Assembly (NCBI GenBank): GCA_017448975.1
Contig: JAFSKN010000007.1
Span: 36,090 to 100,089, forward strand
Source: Clostridia bacterium
Lineage (GTDB): Bacteria > Bacillota > Clostridia > Christensenellales > Aristaeellaceae
Length of the DNA: 64,000 bases
Reading direction: 5' to 3'
Part shown: piece after piece, positions 25,901 through 33,774 of the stretch
How the letters are laid out: every line of letters starts with the position of its first letter
Position numbering within the stretch: the stretch's first letter is position 1
Position numbers and translations under genes: made by a program
Notes under the pieces: model-generated
What the model was told of the DNA's origin: nothing
The model's database searches: none
Seen by the model: only the letters and a program-made list of their open reading frames with translations

Positions 25901-26080
25901 CCACTTTTCGCCGGGAAGGATGGGCTGGAAATCGCCCTTCGCCGCTTCCTCCGGCGGCAGGTGCTCCGCGGTAAAAAAGGCGGCCAGATCGATGCGCCCC
26001 AGGGGCAGGTACAAGTCCTCCTTCAGCGCTTCGATCCAGTGATCCACCCGGCTTCTCCATTCCGAATGCATGTACTTCAT
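22952..26080 (-). CDS. GH38 alpha-mannosidase
   Basis: Cytoplasmic Zn-dependent alpha-mannosidase of 1042 residues, the usual size. Zn ligands sit in GNAHLDLAWLWP (His267, Asp269) and NQFHDILPGS (His584); the nucleophile is Asp379 in WLPDTFGYS. The N-terminal beta domain (about 1-245), the catalytic barrel and the C-terminal beta-sandwich part (about 640-1042) are all present. There is no signal peptide. The ATG follows AAAGGAGGAAACC. It is divergent from a LacI regulator, and a LacI-type box (26223-26236) lies in its upstream region, so both are likely one regulon. Expected substrate: mannosides from N-glycans or yeast mannan after import (inference). Confidence 0.95.
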   Translation of the reverse strand: MKYMHSEWRSRVDHWIEALKEDLYLPLGRIDLAAFFTAEHLPPEEAAKGDFQPILPGEKWGKPWEYCWMRGKITLPEAAAGKRVVMDLQTGWESTIYVNGLSFGTRRAEWVTVPHHYIVDNVLTACGVPGESYDLLIEAYGGHDFPEHKGYACATGPVLPGSYEGLNGPGPRNTLGDVTFGIWNEDAYQLYMDMMTLKLLAEQVDPESLRADSVATALEQATLIADFEQPPEARIESYKAAREALRPALQAVNGTTAPVFYAVGNAHLDLAWLWPMAETHRKTSRTFAQQLRLLEEYSEYKYIQSQPAAYEMCREYYPELFARIVKAAKKGQWIAEGAMWVEPDTNMTSGESLIRQVIHGKRYYKEVFGVDSVVLWLPDTFGYSAALPQILKGTGVKYLVTQKIFWSYNEGDRFPYHYFTWEGADGSKIDTFLPTSYTYQTDPKEICQTWKGRVQKRGLDSFLLPFGYGDGGGGPARDYIEYLLREKDLEGMPRVKMEGPVQFFEDMEAKGGPKNTYVGELYFSAHRGVYTSQAAIKKGNRRSELALREAEMWGALAAATARSFAYPLPRMDAAWKKLLLNQFHDILPGSSIAKVYEDARRDHRWIIGEAEAVKKDALNALTSGDGFSVFNSLSFPRTGLVKLPECFANGAVTSEGEPVPVQHTAEGLVGLVTVPPCGAMCLTPCGTASENEHTARAYLTETGAVIENDLVKAVLNSLGEVVSFTDQTGREYAAGPMNHLLAYKDVPRIFDAWDIDSNYIDQPVSLEEKAELTVKEASGLRAILHVSRKIMNSAWEQDIVLTAASERLDFVTTVDWRELHRLLKVEFPVNVTAAEGVNEIQFGYLARPNHRSRLYDKDRFEVCNQRYSALCDQSHGAAVLNDCKYGISMNGNALQLSLLRAAASPEMRADNGVHTFTYAFTGWNGSFLDSPVVREAYDLNVPLQTAESGCAPFSAFSVDASNVFIDTVKPAEDGSGDVILRLYEAKRGDTACHLAVNIPIQAAYLCDMLENRLEARPVTDGKIVLHFHPFEVKTIRFTPASL

Positions 26081-26222
26081 TTATGCGGTTTCCTCCTTTG
26101 AAAGTGCGTGTTGAAAACGGTACAAAATCAGACGCTGCATATTTTCGCCGCCGGGGCGCAAAATCCTGCGCCAGGATCAGGCACAGGGAAAAAATTGATT
26201 TTCCGAAACTTTCGTGTTTGCG

Positions 26223-26236
26223 GGTAAACGTTTTCG
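26223..26236 (-). promoter_or_regulatory. LacI-type operator, site 0
   Basis: On the minus strand CGAAAACGTTTACC, sharing CGAAAACGWTTA with the boxes at 26322 and 27399. It lies about 145 bases upstream of the mannosidase start. A catabolite-control (CcpA) site is an alternative, since the two classes look alike. Confidence 0.55.
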
Positions 26237-26286
26237 GCAAGTGAAAAAAATACACAAAAAAATATCGAAAAAAGTGAAAACGCCTA

Positions 26287-26316
26287 TTGACATACGGGGG
26301 GGGTATATGTTATACT
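26287..26316 (+). promoter_or_regulatory. Sigma-A promoter of the LacI gene
   Basis: TTGACA (26287-26292), 18-base spacer containing an 8-G run, TATACT (26311-26316). The operator at 26322 covers the expected transcription start, which fits autorepression. The 26081-26386 gap contains this promoter, two operators and no gene. Confidence 0.75.
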
Positions 26317-26321
26317 GTACA

Positions 26322-26334
26322 CGAAAACGATTTA
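26322..26334 (+). promoter_or_regulatory. LacI-type operator, site 1
   Basis: CGAAAACGATTTA starting 5 bases past the -10 box of the LacI gene; an identical 13-mer is at 27399-27411. Confidence 0.65.
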
Positions 26335-26386
26335 GTACCGAAACAAACGATTGAACGCCGAAAACAAATGAGGGGAGGAAAGCCCT

Positions 26387-27412
26387 ATGGGTGTCACCAT
26401 TCGGGATTTGGCTGAACACTGCGGGCTTTCTGTATCGGCTGTCAGCAAAGCGTTGAACGGGTACAGCGACATCAGCGAGGCCACGCGCCAGGCGGTCATG
26501 ACCGCCGTGCGGGAGTTGGATTATCACCCCAACGCCCACGCAAGGGCGCTTAAAGGCGGGCGCAGCTACAATCTGGGCGTGCTGTTCTCCGACGATTCCC
26601 AAAGCGGCCTGACCCACCCCTTTTTCTCCACCGTGCTGGAGCATTTCAAGCGCGAGGCTGAGCAGGAGGGGTACGACATCACTTTCATCGGCCACCGCAT
26701 GGGCAACGGCCGCGTGACGTATCTGGATCACTGCCGCTACCGGGAAGTGGACGGCGTGTGCATGGCCTGTCTGGACTTTGACGACGCCGAGGTGCGGGAA
26801 GTAACGGAAAGCGAGCTGCCCGTGGTCACCATCGACCGCCGGTTCCAGGACGTGCCCAGCGTAATGTCCGACAATGAAGGGGGCATCCGGGCACTGATGG
26901 ACTATGCGTACAGCTTGGGCCACCGCCGCATCGCCTATGTCCACGGCCCTTCCAGCGCCGTTTCCGACGTCCGGCTGAAAGCGTTCCGGGAATCGGCGGA
27001 GCGCCTGGGCCTGACGGTGCCGGCCGAATACCTGCTGCCCTGCCGGTACACCGATCCGGAAAACGCCAGGGCCATCGTGCAGGTGCTGCTTTCCCTGCCC
27101 CAGCGGCCCACCTGCATCCTCATGTGCGACGATTACAACACCACCGGCGCGAAGCAGGCCGCCGTGGAATCTGGGGTCAATATTCCCAGGGACGTGTCCC
27201 TGGCGGGGTTTGACGGCCTCTCCCAGATGCAGAACTTCTCCCCCCGGCTGACCACCGTGTACCAGGACGCGCCCCGGATGGGCCGGGAAGCGGCGCGGCT
27301 GCTGATCGCCCAGATCGAAAACCGGCCCACGGCCGAATCCGTTATCGTGCCGGTGCGGCTCCTGCGGGGCGAAACGGTAGCGCCCGTTGCCCAGGGACCG
27401 AAAACGATTTAA
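26387..27412 (+). CDS. LacI family transcriptional regulator
   Basis: DNA-binding sugar-responsive repressor of 341 residues. The N-terminal helix-turn-helix and hinge are MGVTIRDLAEHCGLSVSAVS through LDYHPNAHARALKGG (1-62); the rest is a periplasmic-binding-protein-like effector domain (NLGVLFSDDSQ onward, with VDGVCMACLDFDD and LAGFDGLSQMQ). Start ATG has GAGGGGAGGAAAGCCCT upstream. It sits between the divergent GH38 gene and importer iv; identical operator-like 13-mers flank it, one overlapping its own stop codon, so it likely represses itself, the importer and perhaps the mannosidase. The effector is probably a mannose-containing oligosaccharide (inference). Confidence 0.95.
   Translation: MGVTIRDLAEHCGLSVSAVSKALNGYSDISEATRQAVMTAVRELDYHPNAHARALKGGRSYNLGVLFSDDSQSGLTHPFFSTVLEHFKREAEQEGYDITFIGHRMGNGRVTYLDHCRYREVDGVCMACLDFDDAEVREVTESELPVVTIDRRFQDVPSVMSDNEGGIRALMDYAYSLGHRRIAYVHGPSSAVSDVRLKAFRESAERLGLTVPAEYLLPCRYTDPENARAIVQVLLSLPQRPTCILMCDDYNTTGAKQAAVESGVNIPRDVSLAGFDGLSQMQNFSPRLTTVYQDAPRMGREAARLLIAQIENRPTAESVIVPVRLLRGETVAPVAQGPKTI
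27399..27411 (+). promoter_or_regulatory. LacI-type operator, site 2
   Basis: CGAAAACGATTTA, identical to site 1, overlaps the last codons and stop of the LacI gene and precedes importer iv. A clear promoter between here and 27553 was not identified. Confidence 0.6.
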
Positions 27413-27552
27413 CTATAGTTTTTTGCAAATAATGATTTCAATTTTGCCGATATATACCACTGTATGGGCGAAAGTTGACTGCTCAAAAAAATAAACTAAA
27501 ACAATTTCGCTATTTGACCGGATGCCAAAGATCAGCAAAGGAGTTGGGGATT

Positions 27553-28458
27553 GTGAAAGAATTCTTTCATAACACTTGGAAACACAGGGCGCATGTGGTG
27601 ATGGCGCTGCCCGCTTTCCTGGTGCTGCTGTTCATCATGTACGTGCCCATGAGCGGCCTGGTGCTGGCCTTTGAAAAGTTCGACTATTCCAAGGGCATCT
27701 TCGGCAGCGATTGGGTGGGCCTGGCCAACTTTGAATTCCTGATCAAATCCAAGAACACCTTCGTGAACATGACGGTGAACACGGTGCTGTACTATCTGCT
27801 GTTCACCATCGTGGGCACCTTCCTCAACATCGTGGTGGCCATCGCCATCGACCAATTGGCCTTCAAGAAAATGGCCAAGACCATGCAGACCTTGATGATC
27901 ATTCCGGTATTCATCTCCTACGCGGCCGTGCAGTTCATCGTGTTCGCGTTCATCGATTCCCGCACAGGACTCATCAACAACGTCTTTGGCACTTCCACCC
28001 GCTTCTATTCCAAAGCCGATTACTGGCCCTGGATTCTGCTGGTGGTGAAGGTGTGGAAGGATACGGGCTACGGCTCGGTACTGTACATGTCCGTGCTCTC
28101 CGGCATCGACACCTCCCTTTATGAGGCCGCGGATATCGACGGCGCAAACAAATGGCAGCAGATCCGCCACATCACCGTTCCAGCCCTGATCCCCATGGTC
28201 ACGGTGATGCTGCTACTGTCCGTGGGCAACGTGATGCGCTCCGATACCGGCCTGTTCTATCAGGTCACCCGCAATAACGGCGCGCTGTACAGCACCACCC
28301 AGGTCATTGATTCTTATATCCTCAACCAGATTTTGAAATCCTCCAACTTCGGCTACACCGCCGCCGCGTCCTTCTTCCAATCCGTGATCGGCCTGCTGCT
28401 GATGCTGCTGGCTAACTTCTCGGTTCGCAAGATCGAGCCGGAAAACGCCCTGTTCTGA
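27553..28458 (+). CDS. ABC transporter permease (LplB/YteP-like), importer iv
   Basis: Permease of 301 residues counted from the GTG at 27553 (VKEFFHNTWKHRAHVV), which has AAAGGAG nine bases upstream and gives the normal family length; an earlier TTG at 27475 would add 26 residues not typical of the family. The first membrane segment is ALPAFLVLLFIMYVPMSGLV, and the EAA loop reads YEAADIDGANKWQQIRHITVP. It heads the importer iv operon with a YtcP-like permease and a binding protein. Regulation by the upstream LacI protein is likely because of the operator at 27399. Confidence 0.9.
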   Translation: MKEFFHNTWKHRAHVVMALPAFLVLLFIMYVPMSGLVLAFEKFDYSKGIFGSDWVGLANFEFLIKSKNTFVNMTVNTVLYYLLFTIVGTFLNIVVAIAIDQLAFKKMAKTMQTLMIIPVFISYAAVQFIVFAFIDSRTGLINNVFGTSTRFYSKADYWPWILLVVKVWKDTGYGSVLYMSVLSGIDTSLYEAADIDGANKWQQIRHITVPALIPMVTVMLLLSVGNVMRSDTGLFYQVTRNNGALYSTTQVIDSYILNQILKSSNFGYTAAASFFQSVIGLLLMLLANFSVRKIEPENALF

Positions 28459-28480
28459 CGCTGCAAAGGAGGAAACCAAA

Positions 28481-29413
28481 ATGACGGATATGGCATATAA
28501 AAAGGTTTACAAAAAGCGGTGGGAAAAGAAAAAGAAGGGGATCGGGCAGTACATCCTGCTGTTGCTGGTGTTCCTGTTCACGGTGTTCTGCTTCGCCCCG
28601 GTGCTGCTGGTGTTCATTTCCGCGTTCACGGATGAAATGTATATCAACCAGCACGGCTTCTCCTTCTTCCCGGCGGTATGGAGCATGAACGGCATGGATT
28701 CCGTGCTGCGCTACGGCAGCCAGCTGATCCGCTCCTACGGCGTCACGATCTTCGTTACCATTTCGGGCACCCTGCTGGGCCTGCTGATCATGAGCATGTA
28801 CGCCTTCTCCATCAGCCGCCGCGATTTCAGGCTGTCCAAGTTCCTGTCCGTGTTCCTGTTGATCCCCATGCTGTTTAACGGCGGCCAACTGGCGGGCTAC
28901 ATCGTGTTTACCAGCTGGTACGGCCTCAAGGACAGCTTGCTCTTGCTGATCCTGCCCCTGTGCGTAACCACTATGAACGTGATCATCCTGCGCACGTACA
29001 TCGCCAACAGCATCCCGGGCGAGCTGATGGAAGCCGCCACCATTGACGGCGCGGGTGACTACCGCACCTTCTTCCAGATCACCCTGCCCCTGCTCAAGCC
29101 CTCCCTGGCAGCCGTGGGCTTCATGATGGCCACCGCCTATTGGAACGACTGGCAGAACGCCCTGCTGTACATCGTGAGCAACAACAAAAAGCCCCTGCAG
29201 CTGCTTTTGATCAACATTCAAAAGAGTATCGAATTCCTTTTGAACAACAACAACGTGCCCGCCAGCGCCCGCGCGGCCATGGGCGGCACCATTCCCCAGT
29301 ATTCCTCCACTATGGCCACGGTGATCGTGGTCATCGGCCCCATTATGGTGGCCTACCCCTTCTTCCAGAAGTACTTCGTCAAGGGCCTCACCGTAGGTTC
29401 GGTGAAAGGTTAA
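28481..29413 (+). CDS. ABC transporter permease (LplC/YtcP-like), importer iv
   Basis: Permease of 310 residues with CAAAGGAGGAAACCAAA before the ATG. The N terminus MTDMAYKKVYKKRWEKKKKG is very basic; membrane segments start near 21. The EAA loop is MEAATIDGAGDYRTFFQITLP near 182-202, and the end YFVKGLTVGSVKG matches the YtcP signature. It lies 22 bases after the partner permease. Confidence 0.92.
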   Translation: MTDMAYKKVYKKRWEKKKKGIGQYILLLLVFLFTVFCFAPVLLVFISAFTDEMYINQHGFSFFPAVWSMNGMDSVLRYGSQLIRSYGVTIFVTISGTLLGLLIMSMYAFSISRRDFRLSKFLSVFLLIPMLFNGGQLAGYIVFTSWYGLKDSLLLLILPLCVTTMNVIILRTYIANSIPGELMEAATIDGAGDYRTFFQITLPLLKPSLAAVGFMMATAYWNDWQNALLYIVSNNKKPLQLLLINIQKSIEFLLNNNNVPASARAAMGGTIPQYSSTMATVIVVIGPIMVAYPFFQKYFVKGLTVGSVKG

Positions 29414-29475
29414 TCAGGTTTCAATGCCCCAGCGCTTGGGGCGTTAGAAATAAAAAAACTTAGGAGGCAACTGTT

Positions 29476-30942
29476 ATGAAGAAGCTCGTATCCCTGATGC
29501 TGGTTCTGTGCATGCTGCTGAGCGTTTGCGCGCTGGCCCATGCCGATGACAAGGTCGTCATCAACCTGACCCGCTGCACCTTCAACCTGGCCACCCCCGA
29601 TTCTGAACAGGTCAAGAAGGTGGAAGACGCCATTAACGCCTACATCGCCGACAAAATCAACGTGCAGATCAAGCTGACCGACATCGGCAGCGGCGAATAC
29701 ACCGAGAAGGCCAACCTGGCCCTGGCGAACAACGAGATCAACCTGCTGTGGACGGCTTCCTGGGAATCCGTCATCGGCACCAACGATCTGGTTCCCAAGA
29801 ACGCTGTGTATGATATCACTGATCTGCTGCCCGGCACCGCCCTGTACGGCTCCATGGCCGAAGGCCAGTGGGAAGCCACCAAGTACAATGGCCGCAACTA
29901 CTTCGTGCCCGTGTACAAGGACAACGTGGAAGGCTACGACGTGATGTTCCGCAAGGATCTGGTTGAAAAGTACGACTGGGATATCACCTCCGTCAAGAGC
30001 CTGGCCGATCTGGAGCCCATGCTGGCCGACGCCAAGGCCGAAGGCCTGAAGTATCCCTTCCTCACCCAGAAGACCGCTATGTTCTATCGCTGGTATATCG
30101 GTGATTTCGACTTCTTCACCGCTGATGCCAACACCAACTTCTTCGCCGTGGACCGCGCCACCAACGAAGTGGTGGACACCATCCTCACTCCCCAGTACGC
30201 CGAATTCTGCAAGCTCATGGGCGAATGGGCCGATAAGGGCTATGTGTCCGAAGACGAAGCTAACAAAGTGACCACCGATACCACCACCCAGAGCAAGGAT
30301 TGGGCCATCTCCTGGTGGACCGACATCCCCGTGAACGAAGAAGCCAACAGCCGCTATAAGCAGGATGTGGTCATGCAGCCCATCGCTTCTCGCTTCGCCC
30401 ACAGCACCTCCGCCCTGGGCAGCTGCTACTGCATCACCGCCAACAGCACCGAAGAACAGGCCAAGGCCGCGATCGCTTTCCTGGGACTGCTGTATACCGA
30501 TGCTACTCTGGCTGATATGTATACCTTCGGCATCGAGGGCGAAGACTTTGAATACACCCAGGAAGAGGGTCAGGCCATCAAGCATGTGACCCAGCACTCC
30601 GACAAGTACAACCACAGCATGTGGGAATCCGCCTCCGCTACCATCGTGACCCCCATGTACAACGAGCCCGACAACAAGGCTGACCTGTATATCGAGTTCA
30701 ATGGCGGCGCTGAAACCTCCTGCGCGGCTGGCTTCCGTTTCGACAAGACCCCTGTTGAAGCCTCCTACACCGCTTGCTCCTCCCTGTTTGAACAGTACGG
30801 CTTCCAGCTTGAAAACGGCGCGATCCCCGCTGATGCCGTGGATGCTTACATCGAACAGTATCAGGCTGAACTGGACGCCGCCGGCTATCAGGAAGTGCTG
30901 GCCGAATTCCAGAATCAGTACAACACCTGGAAAGCTCAATAA
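29476..30942 (+). CDS. Large extracellular binding protein, importer iv
   Basis: Solute-binding protein of 488 residues, third gene of the importer iv operon. Signal peptide MKKLVSLMLVLCMLLSVCA ends near AHA-D (about residue 24). Cysteines occur inside the hydrophobic stretch but not in a lipobox position at the cleavage region. The mature part shows FVPVYKDNVEGYDVMFRKDL and the C-terminal QYNTWKAQ common in this class (DUF3502-like proteins are a related group). Start follows TTAGGAGGCAACTGTT, and a terminator at 31009-31050 ends the operon. With the LacI gene and GH38 next door, a mannoside ligand is the best guess. Confidence 0.9.
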   Translation: MKKLVSLMLVLCMLLSVCALAHADDKVVINLTRCTFNLATPDSEQVKKVEDAINAYIADKINVQIKLTDIGSGEYTEKANLALANNEINLLWTASWESVIGTNDLVPKNAVYDITDLLPGTALYGSMAEGQWEATKYNGRNYFVPVYKDNVEGYDVMFRKDLVEKYDWDITSVKSLADLEPMLADAKAEGLKYPFLTQKTAMFYRWYIGDFDFFTADANTNFFAVDRATNEVVDTILTPQYAEFCKLMGEWADKGYVSEDEANKVTTDTTTQSKDWAISWWTDIPVNEEANSRYKQDVVMQPIASRFAHSTSALGSCYCITANSTEEQAKAAIAFLGLLYTDATLADMYTFGIEGEDFEYTQEEGQAIKHVTQHSDKYNHSMWESASATIVTPMYNEPDNKADLYIEFNGGAETSCAAGFRFDKTPVEASYTACSSLFEQYGFQLENGAIPADAVDAYIEQYQAELDAAGYQEVLAEFQNQYNTWKAQ

Positions 30943-31008
30943 GTTCTTTCAATCAAACGCTATGGGGTCTGTGAAAAAATAGCATTTCAAACCCCAACGA
31001 AAAAAACA

Positions 31009-31050
31009 GAAATCTCTCAAGGGGCAGTACTTGGGAGATTTCCGTTTTTT
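31009..31050 (+). terminator. Intrinsic terminator of importer iv operon
   Basis: GAAATCTCTCAAG pairs with CTTGGGAGATTTC around GGGCAGTA, followed by CGTTTTTT. The 30943-31273 gap otherwise contains an isolated TATAAT (31053-31058), a short GGTATA/TATACC inverted repeat, and the promoter at 31194. Confidence 0.85.
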
Positions 31051-31193
31051 GGTATAATCAGGTTGATGACAAACTATACCGAAAGGAATTATGGCACAGA
31101 GCAGGGCAGATTGCCAGTCTTTACCCTCCCGCGCGTTACCATGAACCCAAAGGGGAAACGCGACCTTTTTTTCCTTTTTTCCCTAAAAATCGC

Positions 31194-31222
31194 TTGTATT
31201 GCATTCTGCTCCATGATATGAT
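31194..31222 (+). promoter_or_regulatory. Sigma-A promoter of the phn operon
   Basis: TTGTAT (31194-31199), 17-base spacer, TATGAT (31217-31222), about 50 bases before the phnC start. No Pho-box-like repeat was recognised by eye. Confidence 0.6.
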
Positions 31223-31273
31223 GATAGCTGTGATGGAAAGGCCATCCCGACGAATCGGAAGGAGACGATTTTC

Positions 31274-32032
31274 TTGATTGAATTCAAACATGTGGATAAA
31301 GTGTATCCCAACGGCGTTAAAGGCCTGCAGGATATTAATCTGACCATTGATCAGGGCGAGTTCGTGGCCATTATCGGTCTGAGCGGCGCGGGAAAATCCA
31401 CTCTGATCCGCACAATCAACCGGATGATCGACGTAACGAGCGGCCAGCTGATTGTGGACGGCACCGACGTGATGACCCTGAAAGGCAAGAGCATGCGCCG
31501 CTTTCGCCGCAAGATCGGCATGATCTTTCAGTCCTATAACCTGGTCACCCGCGCCACCGCCATCAAAAACGTGCTGACCAGCATGGTGCCTGACATGAAT
31601 TTTTTCCGCGTGCTGCTGGGGCTGTTCACCAAGGAGCAGAAGATGCACGCGCTGGAAGCGCTGGACAAAGTGGGCATTCTGGACAAAGCGTATACCCGGT
31701 GCGACCAGCTTTCCGGCGGCCAGCAGCAGCGCGTGTCCCTGGCCCGCACGCTGAACCAAAACCCCACCATCATTCTGGCGGACGAGCCGGTGGCGGCGCT
31801 GGATCCCATCACGGCCAAACAGGTGATGAGCGACTTTAAGCGCATCAACGAAGAAATGAACATCACCGTGCTCATCAATATCCATCATGTGGATCTGGCG
31901 CTGAATTACTGCTCCCGCGTGATCGGCATCCGCGCGGGCAGGATCGTGTACGACGGCCCCACCACCAGCGTGACGCAGGAGATATTGGACGATATCTACA
32001 ACGGCGCCGCCATTCCCACGGCGGAGAAGTGA
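31274..32032 (+). CDS. phnC: Phosphonate-type ABC transporter ATPase PhnC
   Basis: ATP-binding subunit of 252 residues. It begins at a TTG (IEFKHVDKVYPNGVKGLQD follows) with GGAAGGAGACG upstream. Walker A is GLSGAGKST near 35-43, the Q-loop IFQSYNL, signature LSGGQQQR near 148-155 and Walker B IILADEP near 168-174, all intact. The sequence KVYPNGVKGLQDINL is typical of PhnC. It energises the two PhnE-type permeases that follow. This is the only importer ATPase encoded in the window besides the MacB-type exporter. The substrate could be a phosphonate, phosphite or another phosphorus compound. Confidence 0.92.
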   Translation: MIEFKHVDKVYPNGVKGLQDINLTIDQGEFVAIIGLSGAGKSTLIRTINRMIDVTSGQLIVDGTDVMTLKGKSMRRFRRKIGMIFQSYNLVTRATAIKNVLTSMVPDMNFFRVLLGLFTKEQKMHALEALDKVGILDKAYTRCDQLSGGQQQRVSLARTLNQNPTIILADEPVAALDPITAKQVMSDFKRINEEMNITVLINIHHVDLALNYCSRVIGIRAGRIVYDGPTTSVTQEILDDIYNGAAIPTAEK

Positions 32033-32039
32033 GGCGGCC

Positions 32040-32915
32040 ATGAAGAAAAAAACTGCTGAAGCGGCCTATAAAACGCCGCTGCTGGATCGGATCATCAAGC
32101 CCCGCACCATCACCCTGCCCAATGGCCACACCGTGCAGAAGCCGGTTTCCCGGACGCCGTTCATCGCGGTGATCGTGCTGGCGGTGATCTATATATCCGC
32201 GAAAGTGACGGGCTTTGATTTCGCCATCATTATCAACCGGGGCTATCAGCTGGGCTATATCTTAGGCCGCATCTTCCATCCCAACTGGAGCTATTTCGGC
32301 GGCGACGCGGCGAACACGTCCAAGCTGTTCAGCGCCCTGTTCGACACCATCAAAATGTCCATCATGGGCTCGGTGATCGGCGCGACGCTGGCGCTGCCCA
32401 TCGCCGTGCTGTCCTCCACCAACATCAACAAAAACGGCGTGGTGGTGTGGGGCCTGCGAATCCTGCTGATGATCATCCGCACGCTGCCCACCCTGATCAT
32501 CGCCAAGTTCGCCGCGCTGATTTTCGGCCTGGGCACCTTCGCGGGCACCATGGCCATTATCGTGTTTACCTTCGGCGTGGTGGCCAAAATGATGTACGAA
32601 TCCATCGAGACCATCGACATGGGCGCTTTCGAGGCCACCGAGAGCTTCGGGGCCAACAAGTTCCAGTCCTTCTGGAGCGCCTGCATCCCGCAGATTTTGC
32701 CCACTTATCTCTCCTACTGCCTGTACAGCCTGGAAATGAATATCCGCGCCGCGGCCATTCTGGGCTATGTGGGCGCGGGCGGCCTGGGCATCCTGATCAA
32801 TGAGTTCATCGGCTGGCGTGATTATGAAAGCTTGGGCGCGGTGCTGCTGGCGCTGTTCGTGGTGGTCTTTATCATTGAAAACACCAGCCAGTATCTGCGG
32901 AAAAAGCTGAGCTGA
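32040..32915 (+). CDS. phnE: Phosphonate-type ABC permease PhnE (first)
   Basis: Permease of 291 residues, starting 7 bases after phnC stops, with GAGGCGGCC as a ribosome site. Membrane segments occur at about 38-58, 110-130 and 145-190 and near the C terminus. The conserved loop is GAFEATESFGANKFQSFWSAC followed by IPQILPTYLSY, and YVGAGGLGILINEFIGWRDY is a PhnE signature. Two tandem PhnE genes are common in Firmicutes and form a heterodimeric channel. Confidence 0.92.
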   Translation: MKKKTAEAAYKTPLLDRIIKPRTITLPNGHTVQKPVSRTPFIAVIVLAVIYISAKVTGFDFAIIINRGYQLGYILGRIFHPNWSYFGGDAANTSKLFSALFDTIKMSIMGSVIGATLALPIAVLSSTNINKNGVVVWGLRILLMIIRTLPTLIIAKFAALIFGLGTFAGTMAIIVFTFGVVAKMMYESIETIDMGAFEATESFGANKFQSFWSACIPQILPTYLSYCLYSLEMNIRAAAILGYVGAGGLGILINEFIGWRDYESLGAVLLALFVVVFIIENTSQYLRKKLS

Positions 32916-32929
32916 GGAGGGGAAGAAAG

Positions 32930-33772
32930 ATGGGAAAAACAAAACAAACGCTGAATCCGGATCGTCCCCTCACCATCGAGGAAGCGTACGCTTCCCGGCC
33001 CCGGCTCTGGTGGCTGTATACGCTGATCCTTTTGATCGTGGCGGCGCTGCTGGGCTGGAGCGGAACGTCGATCACCTATAAGGGCCTGGCGACGAAGGGC
33101 ATCTCCATTGCCCAGGGCATCGGCAACGGCCTGATCCATCCGGATACCGACCTGCTGTTTAATCTGACAACCGAAGGCGTTCCTTATCAGCTGCTGCAAA
33201 CCGTGGCCATCGCCGTGCTTGGCACCATCATCGGCGGCATCCTGGCCATTCCCTTTAGCTTCCTGGCCTGCGACAAGATCGTGCCCAAGTGGGTGGCAGT
33301 GATCTTCCGGGCGGTGATTTTGGGCATCCGCACCATTCCCAGCCTGGTATGGGCGCTGGTGTGGATCCGCGTGACCGGGCCCAACGCTTTCTGCGGCGTG
33401 GTCACAGAATCCGTCTGCTCCATCGGCATGATCTGCAAAATGTACATCAACGCCATCGAAGACATCGACATTAAAATTCTGGAAAGCTTAGACGCCTCGG
33501 GGTGCAACGGCTTTCAGAAAATCCGCTACGGCATCCTGCCCCAGATCATCCCCAATTTTATTTCCACCGTGATCTATCGCTTTGACATCAACGTGAAGGA
33601 CGCCACCACCCTGGGCATCGTCGGCGCGGGCGGCATTGGCGCGGCGCTGATTCAGTGCATGAATTCCAGCCGGTGGAGCATGGTGGGCGCGTATCTGTGC
33701 GGCATGGTGGTGCTGATGGTCGTGATCGAAATCTTCTCTACCAGGATCCGTTCCAAGCTGGCGCGAGGATAA
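32930..33772 (+). CDS. phnE: Phosphonate-type ABC permease PhnE (second)
   Basis: Permease of 280 residues, 14 bases after the first PhnE gene, with GAGGAGGGGAAGAAAG upstream of the ATG. Loop sequence KILESLDASGCNGFQKIRYG and GIVGAGGIGAALIQCMNSSRW mark it as PhnE-like. It is slightly diverged from the first permease, as expected for a heterodimer. The next gene (phosphoesterase) starts 2 bases after its stop, so the operon is tightly coupled. Confidence 0.92.
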   Translation: MGKTKQTLNPDRPLTIEEAYASRPRLWWLYTLILLIVAALLGWSGTSITYKGLATKGISIAQGIGNGLIHPDTDLLFNLTTEGVPYQLLQTVAIAVLGTIIGGILAIPFSFLACDKIVPKWVAVIFRAVILGIRTIPSLVWALVWIRVTGPNAFCGVVTESVCSIGMICKMYINAIEDIDIKILESLDASGCNGFQKIRYGILPQIIPNFISTVIYRFDINVKDATTLGIVGAGGIGAALIQCMNSSRWSMVGAYLCGMVVLMVVIEIFSTRIRSKLARG

Positions 33773-33774
33773 GC

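Noticed and set aside
26224-26235. Box at 26.22 kb as a certain CcpA site
   Set aside because: It fits the catabolite consensus only partly and resembles the two local LacI boxes more closely, so it is listed as LacI-type with the alternative noted.
29410-30939. Minus-strand frame (509 codons) opposite the importer iv binding protein
   Set aside because: Antisense of a gene with signal peptide, ribosome site and operon context.
31053-31058. TATAAT directly after the importer iv terminator as a second phn promoter
   Set aside because: No acceptable -35 box at 16-18 bases; the promoter at 31194 is better placed.
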